Below, in pieces: positions 42,170 through 49,906 of a DNA stretch of 64,000 nt. This DNA comes from Cloacibacillus evryensis DSM 19522 (GTDB lineage Bacteria; Synergistota; Synergistia; Synergistales; Synergistaceae). The position numbers and the translations under genes were made by a program. The DNA lies in NCBI RefSeq assembly GCF_000585335.1, contig NZ_KK073872.1:2967283-3031282 (forward strand). The letters run 5' to 3'. The stretch's first letter is position 1, and every line of letters starts with the position of its first letter. The notes under the pieces were generated by a model. The model saw only the letters and a list, made by a program, of their open reading frames with translations. It had not been told where the DNA came from and ran no database searches.

Positions 42170-44230
42170 CCCGACTTTTACATCACACCAGAGTCAAAAC
42201 CATCCGAGCCGTTGCTACAACCGATATTTTTCTCTTATCTGAGCAAAAGGCTCTGTTATGCTATTTTATCCCCTTAAGAAATCTGTTAAAGACTTCCTGC
42301 TTTGGATAAGCATCGTAGAAATCAACGCAAAATGCCTTTTGTATCTTGGCATAATCAAGCGCAATCTCGTCTTCGCAGGAAAAAGCAAGTGTGTCGACCT
42401 GTTTACCATTGCGCCCTATACGCTTTTTAAACGCCATGCTGCCGCCTACATCCAGAAGATGCACAATGCCTCCGCGCAGGACCTGGCAATTCGCCGCTCC
42501 AAGTGCCGCCGCTATTCGTTCGGCGGAGATGGCGTCTTCCCCCATTTTTAGCTGCAGCAGCCTCACTATCAGCAGAGCTGTAAAACAGATAGTGAAATGA
42601 GCCAGGATATGCTTCTGCGTGCTTACAAAGACTGGCCTTGCTTCGAGACCTGACTTCATTACCCTAAAAGACTGCTCGATGCGCCAAAGACCGCCGTAGA
42701 CCTCGCGTATCTTTGAGGCATCATATTCCATCTCGCTTGTGATGATGCAGAAATAACCGTCGAAACGGGAATCTGCCTCGGCCTTTTCTTCGTCCAGTTT
42801 GAGTCTCTTTCTGACGTTTTTTACTATATGCCCGTCGTGACCGTCGCGAATCTCTTCTTTTGTATATTCGAGGCATCCGTGCTGAATAGAATAAGCGTTA
42901 TTTTTTGTTGCGTTCTCAGCACGCAGCAATTTTTCCACACGCTTGCGGCGAGCCATTTCTGCATCTGCCCGACTCCAGTAAATAAGAACCTTGCGGCATC
43001 TTTCAACTGAGTGTCCGTCGTTGTCCTTGCCTGTGTACTCCTCTGTAAAGAGTTTGTAACGGTAACTGCCGTCTGCATTCTGTATATATCCGCCGTCATC
43101 GAACATCGCTTCATGGTAGCGGCTGCCCTTCTTGCCGCGCAGCACCTGAGACACGACATAACCGTCGCCGTTATTGCAGATCATGTCGATATTCTTTGAA
43201 GTGTTCAATCCCTTATCTGCGACAACGACAAGCCTCTTCAGACCATAGTTCCCGCGCACCTCTGCCATCACAGGCTTAAGCGTCATACAGTCGCTCCTAT
43301 TCCCCGGAAACAAAGACATACATGCAGGCAGACCCTTCTCATCAAGAAATAGCCCCATCTGGATTATAGGATCCACCCTATGTTCCTTAGAAACCCCGCG
43401 CCTGCGGTATCCTCCTTCATCGTCAGGGAAATCTATATCGAAAAAGAAATTGGTAACATCATAAAAGGCATAAGACATATCGCGCCCTATGCTGCGCTTC
43501 ACCTCATTATTCAGCCAAAGTTGGAGATCCTGCGACATATCTCCGAACACGTCGAGAGCTCGGTATGCGTCCTGCAAAGAAAAATCGCATGACAGGCCGT
43601 AGAATTCCTCCTTCATCTGACAGCTTCCCCTTTTGGAATCAGGAGCCAAAATGCGAGTCAACACAAAAAACTTAAATATCTCAGCCAAAGGAATATTGCC
43701 CTTATATCCAGAGTATGCAGCATACCGTTCAATAAAGCCGTCAATCTCAAGACTGTTATATAGTGCCTCGAGGAACCTGCAGCCATAATTCCTTACGCGG
43801 TTGGACAGTGAATACATCTTAAGCGTAGAAGGAACCTCAAGCCGTGTCACCGGCTCATTCTTGCAGTTTTCGTCATACTCGCGAACCATAGCCATAAAAG
43901 CCACAGGATCCTCCTGATCCTCCAAATAGCCAAAATTCTTTAGAGTACGCTGCTTTGGAGGACATCCTGGCCCAGGTCTGTAGCCCTCGACCACGCGAAC
44001 CTGAGTTTTGACTGCGCCGCTCTTATATACTCTGCTGTCCTTGCGGATCATGACAAATCGCCTCTTCTCCAGAAAAAGAATGAAGAACAATACAAATATA
44101 GTATAGCACAACAATAGCATAACGTAAATAGAATAAAGAAAACCCGAAACAGAATTGTAATTTTCCGCTCCGGGACTGGGTTTATTGATGGGTCGATTTG
44201 TGGACTTCTAGATTTTCTGTAAAAGTCGGG
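42170..44230 (-). mobile_element. IS1634-family insertion sequence inside the CRISPR array
   Basis: A 2061-base element with a 13-bp perfect terminal inverted repeat (CCCGACTTTTACA at 42170-42182, complement at 44218-44230) around one transposase gene. It is flanked by a 56-base direct duplication (42114-42169 and 44231-44286). Long, variable target duplications are known for IS1634-type elements. The single base C at the left junction makes the boundary uncertain by one base. Confidence 0.93.
42261..44060 (-). CDS. IS1634-family DDE transposase
   Basis: The transposase of the element in the array, about 599 residues if started at ATG 44060 (MIRKDSRVYKSGAVK), or 619 from 44120. Family features: the N-terminal GPKTKQ-like segment (CPPKQRTLKNFGYLED), YDVTNFFFDID with the first catalytic Asp, LVVVADKGLNTSKNI with the second Asp, and the C-terminal YGGLWRIEQSFRVMKSGLEARPVF, which holds the Y-x2-R/W-x-I-E signature with the catalytic Glu. 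The frame is uninterrupted, so the element may still be active. Its codon use is less GC-rich than the chromosome around it, in line with a mobile origin. Confidence 0.93.
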   Translation of the reverse strand, partial: RFVMIRKDSRVYKSGAVKTQVRVVEGYRPGPGCPPKQRTLKNFGYLEDQEDPVAFMAMVREYDENCKNEPVTRLEVPSTLKMYSLSNRVRNYGCRFLEALYNSLEIDGFIERYAAYSGYKGNIPLAEIFKFFVLTRILAPDSKRGSCQMKEEFYGLSCDFSLQDAYRALDVFGDMSQDLQLWLNNEVKRSIGRDMSYAFYDVTNFFFDIDFPDDEGGYRRRGVSKEHRVDPIIQMGLFLDEKGLPACMSLFPGNRSDCMTLKPVMAEVRGNYGLKRLVVVADKGLNTSKNIDMICNNGDGYVVSQVLRGKKGSRYHEAMFDDGGYIQNADGSYRYKLFTEEYTGKDNDGHSVERCRKVLIYWSRADAEMARRKRVEKLLRAENATKNNAYSIQHGCLEYTKEEIRDGHDGHIVKNVRKRLKLDEEKAEADSRFDGYFCIITSEMEYDASKIREVYGGLWRIEQSFRVMKSGLEARPVFVSTQKHILAHFTICFTALLIVRLLQLKMGEDAISAERIAAALGAANCQVLRGGIVHLLDVGGSMAFKKRIGRNGKQVDTLAFSCEDEIALDYAKIQKAFCVDFYDAYPKQEVFNRFLKGIK

Positions 44231-44721
44231 TTATAGCATTTCGGAGTGTGGCAGAGAGCTATAACTGTACGGGATATAAGAACAAGCTCTCTGTAATTAT
44301 AGCATTTCGGAGTGTGGCAGAGAGCTATAACCGTTGGTGGCGGCTCTACCACGAGATAGAGATTATAGCATTTCGGAGTGTGGCAGAGAGCTATAACAGC
44401 AAGCAAATTGAGGGGTTGCGCTCGCCTATTATAGCATTTCAGAGTGTGGCAGAGAGCTATAACTTTCTGTCGTTCATTGCCGTACCTCCTTCAATTATAG
44501 CATTTCGGAGTGTGGCAGAGAGCTATAACGGCCGGCACAATCGAACGCACGGGACAGCAATTATAGCATTTCGGAGTGTGGCAGAGAGCTATAACCCGCT
44601 TGTGATATGCGCGTCGGCGCGTTTTATTATAGCATTTCGGAGTGTGGCAGAGAGCTATAACAATTACGTACTAACGCTACACTATCGTCTAATTATAGCA
44701 TTTCGGAGTGACCTTATAAAC
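44230..44721 (-). CRISPR. CRISPR array, distal part (seven repeats plus one degenerate end repeat)
   Basis: Repeats start at 44230 (first base changed by the IS junction), 44296, 44362, 44428 (one G-to-A change), 44494, 44560 and 44626, with 30-base spacers, and a degenerate last copy at 44692. The first repeat and part of the first spacer duplicate sequence left of the IS. Before the insertion the array had 12 repeats and 11 spacers. In the crRNA sense the degenerate repeat comes first; only its 5' half is eroded, and the half with TGCTATAAT is intact. Confidence 0.96.
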
Positions 44722-44757
44722 CAAGGAGCTGAGCAGACCGTTTAGTAGTTCCATCAG

Positions 44758-44789
44758 AGGAGGGCCTCTCAAATAATGGGAGGCCTCCT
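44758..44789. terminator. Hairpin between the CRISPR array and the AroE-like gene
   Basis: AGGAGGGCCTC (44758-44768) pairs with GAGGCCTCCT (44780-44789) with one bulged base. It lies downstream of the minus-strand aroE-like gene and could end that operon; no clear T run. Confidence 0.45.
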
Positions 44790-44820
44790 ACTCTATTATG
44801 GGAAATATTTTTACCCGCCG

Positions 44821-45717
44821 TTACGCCTTGCCCTGCGCCCGCAGGTATTCGAGGCTGTGGTTGTACATATACTCAAGCGGCGGTTCGATGCCGAGCCAGA
44901 GGCGCATCTGTTCCGCGGCCTGGTAGGTGTTCATCCAGAGGCCGGAGAGCGTCCGGCAGCCGCGCGCGGCGGCTTCGCGCAGAAGTTTCGTCTCCACCGG
45001 CACGTAGACGACGTCGGCCACGATGTGCCGCGGCTGAAGCAGCTCGGGGTCGAAGAGTATTTCGTCGACGTTTGGATACATGCCGACTTTGGTCGCGTGG
45101 ATTATCACATCGTACTTCTCCAGCGCCGCCGCGATGCTCTTCTCAGTCATCTCGCCGATGGTGCAGACAAAGGGGAAATGGCGGTCTACGCGCTCAAAGA
45201 GGGTCTCCGCGCAGAAGTAGTCTTTCGCGATGCAAAGCGACTTTATGTCCTTTGCCCCCTCCATCGCGAGGGCGCAGGCGATCGCCGTCCCCGCGCCGCC
45301 CGCACCGAGGATGAGGTAGTTATGGTCGGGTATGACCAGTCCAAGCTGCTTTTGCAGCGAGAGGACGAAACCCGTGCCGTCGGTATTGTGCCCGATCTTT
45401 TTGCCGTCCTCGAATACTATCGTGTTGACGACCTCCGTGAAACGCGCCGAATCGGCGAGGCCGTCAAGATATTTATGGACCTGCGTCTTGAAGGGCATCG
45501 TTACGCCGGAACCGGCGTAGTGGAAATTTTCCAGGTTCGCGACGACCGGCTCGAGCTGGTCCATAGTAAGCTCCAACGGTACGTAGAGCGCGTCCACCCC
45601 CAGTTTCTGGTACACGCTGTTGTGCATGAAGGGGGCCGCGCTCTGCCCCAGCGGGCTGCCGAGCAGCCCGAAGAACTTTGTCTTTACCGTGGTATTGAAC
45701 ATCTTGACATCTTCCAT
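44821..45717 (-). CDS. Shikimate/quinate dehydrogenase family protein, TRAP-linked
   Basis: A 298-residue AroE-fold enzyme. The substrate-binding loop is GSPLGQSAAPFMHN, the catalytic Lys is in GVTMPFK, NTDGTGF holds the catalytic Asp, the Rossmann motif is LGAGGAGTAIA, and ATKVGMYPN replaces the usual NTTPLGM. It interconverts shikimate or quinate with the dehydro compound using NAD(P). CAGGAG lies about nine bases before ATG 45717. It is the last gene of the TRAP operon, so it probably serves breakdown of an imported cyclohexane carboxylate rather than aromatic biosynthesis; a second AroE at the right edge of the window may cover the latter. Confidence 0.88.
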   Translation of the reverse strand: MEDVKMFNTTVKTKFFGLLGSPLGQSAAPFMHNSVYQKLGVDALYVPLELTMDQLEPVVANLENFHYAGSGVTMPFKTQVHKYLDGLADSARFTEVVNTIVFEDGKKIGHNTDGTGFVLSLQKQLGLVIPDHNYLILGAGGAGTAIACALAMEGAKDIKSLCIAKDYFCAETLFERVDRHFPFVCTIGEMTEKSIAAALEKYDVIIHATKVGMYPNVDEILFDPELLQPRHIVADVVYVPVETKLLREAAARGCRTLSGLWMNTYQAAEQMRLWLGIEPPLEYMYNHSLEYLRAQGKA

Positions 45718-45797
45718 CTTTTACATCTCCTGTCTGAAGAAACTCCGATCAAATCAACATCGCGCCTTCTTCAATAACGCGTATAACCAGCGCTCCG

Positions 45798-47084
45798 CTA
45801 AAGCAGCGCGAGGCTGATGGCCGGTATAAAGGTTATCAGCATCAGCGAGAACAGAAAGGCGATGATGAAGGGCACGGCCTTTCTGGCTATCGTCACGACT
45901 GAGATCCCGGTCAGCGAGCTGGCGACGAAAAGGTTGACGCCCATCGGCGGCGTGACGAAGCCGATCGCGAGGTTGACGACCATGATGATACCGAAATGCA
46001 CTGGGTCGACGCCTATCTGCTTCACGAGCGGTAGCAGGATAGGCGTGAGAATGAGTATTGCCGGCGAGGTGTCTATCACCATGCCGACGCCGAGCAGGAA
46101 GAGGTTGATGACGAGGAGCACGCCGATCTTGGAGCTGACGAGGCCGGTGATGGCCATGGCTATCGCCTGGGGGGCCTGCATGATCGTCAGCACGCGCCCG
46201 AAGGCCATCGCGCCGGCGAGGATAAAGGTGATCGGCGCGTAGGTGACGACGGCCTCCCGAAAGGCGTCGACGACGTCTTTGAGGGTCATGGTCTTATAGA
46301 CGAAGCAGCAGACGATGAGCGCGTATACGACAGAGACACAGGCCGCTTCCGTGGGCGTGGTCACGCCGCCGTAGATGCCTCCGAGGATGATGACCGGCGT
46401 CATCAGGGCCCAAAAGCTGTTTGAGAAGATGTGCCAAAGGCCGTTCTTACGGAGTTCGGCGCAGTAGGCGTCCAGCTTTTCCTTGTCCTCTCCGTGCTTT
46501 TTGCAGTAATACCAGGCATAGGCCATAAGGCAGAAACCGATCAGCAGCCCCGGAAGGATGCCGGCGATGAACATCGCGCCCACCGAGACGCCGGACGAAA
46601 GGCCGTAGAGGATGAAGGGGATACTCGGAGGTATGATGACGCCCAGCCCGCCGGCGGTGGCGACGAGCGCGGTGACGAAGGTCTTGTCATAGCCGAGGCC
46701 GACGAGAAGCGGTATCGACATCGCGCCGATGGCGGCGACCGTCGCGGGGCCGGAACCGGAGATGGCTCCGTAGAAGAGGCAGGTCACTACCACCGCGCAG
46801 GGCAGCCCGCCGGTCTTGTCTCCCGCGAAATAAGAGAACATATTGAAAAGTTTATCGGAGACTCCGCCGCGGGCCATAATGATGCCTGAAAGTACGAAGA
46901 GCGGAACGGCTATAAAGGGCGTGGAGTCGACGCCGCCGACCATCTGGCGGACGATAAATTCTATTTTGGCGGGAAACATCGGGTTGAGGAAATGGGGCAC
47001 CATTGCCGAAATACCCATCGTGATGCCGACGGGGACCGTTACGGCGAGGCAGATCGCAAATACGATAAACACGTAACCCAGCAT
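45798..47084 (-). CDS. dctM: TRAP transporter large permease (DctM), copy 1
   Basis: A 428-residue membrane protein with about twelve spans, the ion-coupled translocating subunit of a TRAP carrier. Typical stretches are GVDSTPFIAVPLFVLSGIIMARGG, YGAISGSGPATVAAIG, and FVTPPMGVNLFVASSL near the end. It differs from the second DctM of the window (61073-62359) at few positions, so the two arose by a recent duplication or are kept alike. It starts one base after the small permease stop, and is followed by the AroE-like gene. The import of a carboxylate acid by a periplasmic binding protein is expected. Confidence 0.95.
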   Translation of the reverse strand: MLGYVFIVFAICLAVTVPVGITMGISAMVPHFLNPMFPAKIEFIVRQMVGGVDSTPFIAVPLFVLSGIIMARGGVSDKLFNMFSYFAGDKTGGLPCAVVVTCLFYGAISGSGPATVAAIGAMSIPLLVGLGYDKTFVTALVATAGGLGVIIPPSIPFILYGLSSGVSVGAMFIAGILPGLLIGFCLMAYAWYYCKKHGEDKEKLDAYCAELRKNGLWHIFSNSFWALMTPVIILGGIYGGVTTPTEAACVSVVYALIVCCFVYKTMTLKDVVDAFREAVVTYAPITFILAGAMAFGRVLTIMQAPQAIAMAITGLVSSKIGVLLVINLFLLGVGMVIDTSPAILILTPILLPLVKQIGVDPVHFGIIMVVNLAIGFVTPPMGVNLFVASSLTGISVVTIARKAVPFIIAFLFSLMLITFIPAISLALL

Positions 47085-47085
47085 T

Positions 47086-47574
47086 CTATTTACCTCCCAT
47101 GCGGCAGGCTTTAAGTCCGGCGATATTTATGAGGACCTGCTGCGCGCTCCTGATGATGGCCAGCGAAAAGCCGGCGGTCGAAGAGCCGTAGATGAGCCAC
47201 ATCGGGACCAGCAGCGCCGGGCTGGTCTGGCCGTTGTCCACGAGGGTCTTTGTTACGTTGACCGCTCCCTTGAGCCAGTAAAGCATCACGGCGATAATAA
47301 AAATATTTACGAAGACCAGCAGCAGACAGCGCCCCTTTTCCGAAAGGGCCGTCTGCAGGATGTCGATACGGATGGAGCTCTGGCGCCTGATACAGAGGCC
47401 GATGCTTAAAAACGCCGACCAAATGAAGAAAAACCTGGTGATCTCTTCGGCCCATGACGGCGAATCATTGAATATGTAACGCATTATGACCGAGTAAGAG
47501 ATGATCGAGGTTATGAGAAAGAGCAGCAGGGTCATCAGCATCTCTTCCAAATGATCATTTATCCACTTGAGCAT
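47086..47574 (-). CDS. dctQ: TRAP transporter small permease (DctQ), copy 1
   Basis: A 162-residue protein with four membrane segments. The motif ITRFFFIWSAFLSIGLCIRRQSSIRIDIL spans the second segment and the conserved amphipathic stretch of DctQ proteins. DctQ stabilises the large permease and links it to the binding protein. The gene lies between dctP, from which it is separated by a strong hairpin, and dctM, which follows directly. The N-terminal MLKWINDHLEEMLM is shared with copy 2 (MLRWLDDHLEEFLM). Confidence 0.93.
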   Translation of the reverse strand: MLKWINDHLEEMLMTLLLFLITSIISYSVIMRYIFNDSPSWAEEITRFFFIWSAFLSIGLCIRRQSSIRIDILQTALSEKGRCLLLVFVNIFIIAVMLYWLKGAVNVTKTLVDNGQTSPALLVPMWLIYGSSTAGFSLAIIRSAQQVLINIAGLKACRMGGK

Positions 47575-47610
47575 TATCTTTTCCTCCTTTTGCCTATTTG
47601 CGGCACTTAA

Positions 47611-47662
47611 AAAACGGGGCGGGAACCTCCGCCATAAACCTGGCCGACCTCCGCCCCGTTTT
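47611..47662 (-). terminator. Hairpin between dctP and dctQ (attenuator-like)
   Basis: AAAACGGGGCGG (47611-47622) pairs with CCGCCCCGTTTT (47651-47662); on the minus strand a T run follows. Placed inside the operon, it should reduce readthrough so that more binding protein than permease is made. Confidence 0.8.
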
Positions 47663-47702
47663 CAGGCTTCACGGGTAAAAGCTTTGAACGCGCCCGCGCC
47701 TT

Positions 47703-48695
47703 TTACTTAGCCGATTCTTTGACGGCGTCCTGAAGCTTTTTGACGAGGTCTCCGCCGACGGCCTTAGTGATGTTGTCGTAGACGGGCTTTGACTTCGCCT
47801 GCATTTCTCCGAGCATCTTTTCGTTGAGTTCGATGATCTTGACGTTGTGCTTCTTGAGGATGGATACACGGTCCGCGTGGCGCTTGTCAGCCTGCTCGCG
47901 TCCCCAGACGATGACCTCGCGCGCCGCGTCGCGGATAAGCTTCTGATCGGCGGCGGGGAGTTTGTCATAGATGGATTTGCTCATGATGATCGTTATGTAG
48001 TGGAAGAGGTGGTTCGTATCGACGACGTACTTCTGAACTTCATAAAGCTTCGTCGCCACGATAACTTCATAGGGGTTCTCCTGTCCCGTGACCGTCCCCT
48101 GCTGGAGCGCGAGGTAAAGTTCGCTGAAGGGCAGAGGGGTCGGGTTCGCGCCAAGCGCCTGCCAGTACTGTACGTGATATTTGTTCTCCATCGTGCGGAG
48201 CTTGAGTCCTTTGAAGTCGTCTATCTTGGTGATCGGCTTGTTTGACGAAAGGACGCGGAAGCCCTGATCTCCCAAACCGAGCATGATGATGCCGGCCTTG
48301 GCGTACTCGGGTTCGATATCCTTCTGGAATTTATCCAGCGCCTTGCGCGCTACCTTTTTGTTCGGGAAAAGGTTGGGAAGATCAAAGACCGCGGCCTTCG
48401 GCACGAAATTGGTTTGAGGGGCGGTCGTCTGTACGACGAACGCGAGCTCGCCGTTCTGGAGGCTCTGTGTGATCTCACGGTCTGAGCCGAGCTGTGAGTT
48501 GGTAAAGGCGTTGACCTTCATCGCGCCCTTGGACTTGGCCTCAAGGACCTCTTTAAGTTTCAGCGTCATCAGTCCCGTAACAGTGTCGTCCGTCGAGTCG
48601 TTGGCGACCGCAAACTCCTGTTTCGGGGCGGCGAGAGCCGCGGTGGCAAAGAGCATGATACATAATACCGCCGTCAGTGTTGTGAGCTTTTTCAT
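47703..48695 (-). CDS. dctP: TRAP transporter periplasmic substrate-binding protein (DctP)
   Basis: A 330-residue extracytoplasmic solute receptor. The signal peptide MKKLTTLTAVLCIMLFATAALA is followed by a cleavage-like Ala-Ala-Pro. The family pattern includes LGSDREITQSLQNGELAF, the substrate-carboxylate Arg region KGLKLRTMENKYHVQYWQALGANPTPLPFSELYLALQQGTVTGQENP and later HLFHYITIIMS. GGAG occurs a few bases before ATG 48695. It is the first gene of the operon dctP-dctQ-dctM-aroE. The second TRAP set in the window has no visible dctP of its own. Substrate: an organic acid; shikimate or quinate is suggested by the aroE-like gene. Confidence 0.94.
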   Translation of the reverse strand: MKKLTTLTAVLCIMLFATAALAAPKQEFAVANDSTDDTVTGLMTLKLKEVLEAKSKGAMKVNAFTNSQLGSDREITQSLQNGELAFVVQTTAPQTNFVPKAAVFDLPNLFPNKKVARKALDKFQKDIEPEYAKAGIIMLGLGDQGFRVLSSNKPITKIDDFKGLKLRTMENKYHVQYWQALGANPTPLPFSELYLALQQGTVTGQENPYEVIVATKLYEVQKYVVDTNHLFHYITIIMSKSIYDKLPAADQKLIRDAAREVIVWGREQADKRHADRVSILKKHNVKIIELNEKMLGEMQAKSKPVYDNITKAVGGDLVKKLQDAVKESAK

Positions 48696-49049
48696 CTATT
48701 ACACACTCCTTTTTTAATATGCCCCGTTCTGCGGGACAGTTTTTACTTTTTCTTCTGTATAGTGAAAAAAAACTCTGTTTATCGGAAACGATTATACAAT
48801 ACAGTGTATTTGATGATATGTCAATATACCAAATTTATAAAAATATATTTTTGTTAGAACAAGAAAATACGAATATTAATAAAATCCTCTGCTTTTATTT
48901 TTTCTGAAAAAAGAACAAAAAAAATCCCTTTTTAAAAAAGGGGTTTTCTTCATGAAGCGGTGATAAAAAAGATAAGAAAATTTCTATTGGCGCGGGCCGG
49001 CAAAGACACTAGCGGCCCGCGCGCGGACGGCGCAGCCTCGCTCCTGATT
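48696..49049. promoter_or_regulatory. TRAP operon 1 promoter region and GntR terminator
   Basis: The 354-base gap contains, on the minus strand, TTGACA (complement of 48819-48824), a 17-base spacer and TATTGT (48796-48801). A palindrome AATACA-G-TGTATT at 48798-48810 overlaps the -10 box. ATCGGAAACGAT (48781-48792) lies just downstream; the same arrangement precedes the second TRAP set. An AAAATCCC-loop-GGGGTTTT hairpin at about 48920-48950, with a T run on the minus strand, probably ends the GntR transcript. No gene was seen. Confidence 0.7.
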
Positions 49050-49760
49050 CTAATGGGCCGCCGGCCGGGAAGCCAAATATTTCTTCATCGTCCCAAACGC
49101 GACAAGGTACAGCTCGTCAAAATATTCCTCTTTATCCTCCCATCCCCAGTGCACATACTTGGAGAAATCAAAAAGCGATTTCGGATCGCCGTTTTTGACG
49201 ATGTCGATCATCTGTCTGTGCTCGTTCCAAAAGATTTTTTCCCACTTCAAGTGGATGTTGATATCCTTCGCCGGAAAGTCAAGGATCAGGTCCCTGTATC
49301 TCAGGACGGCGGCCCGGAGCGCCTCGTTGGGGCATTCGTCGATCATCAGCATGTGAAAATCGAGGTTTTTCTCATAACAGAGGGAGGTATCCTCCCTGCC
49401 GAGTCGCAGCAATACCTCGTCCACTATCGAGGTCATACCCTCCAGCGCGTTGTCCCTGATGTTGTAAAAGGCGGCCTCCAGCGCCGACGATTCCAGCGAA
49501 CCGGCGATCTCGTTCAATTCGATCAGCTCTTCGAAGGGCCGGTCGCGCACGACGACCCCCTTACAGGGGATGATGCTGACGATGCCCTCGGCCTCCAACT
49601 GGATCATGCAGTCGCGGAACGGCGTCTTGCTGATCCCCAGCGTCTCCAGTATCTCCTTCTGGTTTATCGCCTCGCCCCGCCTGATCTCGCCGGAGTTCAA
49701 TTTCTCTTTTATGTAAGCGTACAACTGTTTGCGCATACTTTCATTGCGAACGATTTCCAA
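49050..49760 (-). CDS. GntR-family (FCD) regulator
   Basis: About 236 residues from a likely TTG start at 49760, chosen because AGAGGT lies seven bases upstream and because a longer form would run over the apparent promoter TATACT (near 49803). The N-terminal winged helix (GEAINQKEILETLGISKTPFRDCMIQLEAEGIVSIIPCKG) is followed by an FCD domain (NLDFHMLMIDECPN, NEHRQMIDIVKNGD). The regulator is divergent from the lyase-transporter-hydroxylase genes and lies just upstream of TRAP operon 1, so either or both could be its target. Its helix-turn-helix is less Arg-rich than usual (PFRDCM instead of PVREAL). Confidence 0.88.
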   Translation of the reverse strand: MEIVRNESMRKQLYAYIKEKLNSGEIRRGEAINQKEILETLGISKTPFRDCMIQLEAEGIVSIIPCKGVVVRDRPFEELIELNEIAGSLESSALEAAFYNIRDNALEGMTSIVDEVLLRLGREDTSLCYEKNLDFHMLMIDECPNEALRAAVLRYRDLILDFPAKDINIHLKWEKIFWNEHRQMIDIVKNGDPKSLFDFSKYVHWGWEDKEEYFDELYLVAFGTMKKYLASRPAAH

Positions 49761-49906
49761 AAAAAACACCTCTTTGCCTATTGCTAAAATTTCCACAATA
49801 GTATAACATGTTTTCATGATACGCGACGTGCGGAATGCCGCATATCATTCATTGTACTACATAACATTGCTCAGATCCACAAAAGAAGAAAAGGGAGGCA
49901 GTTGGG

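Noticed and set aside
44248-44745. Open frame of 165 codons through the CRISPR repeats
   Set aside because: It consists of the translated repeat (IIAFRSVAESYN) and spacers; 66-base periodicity keeps the frame open by chance.
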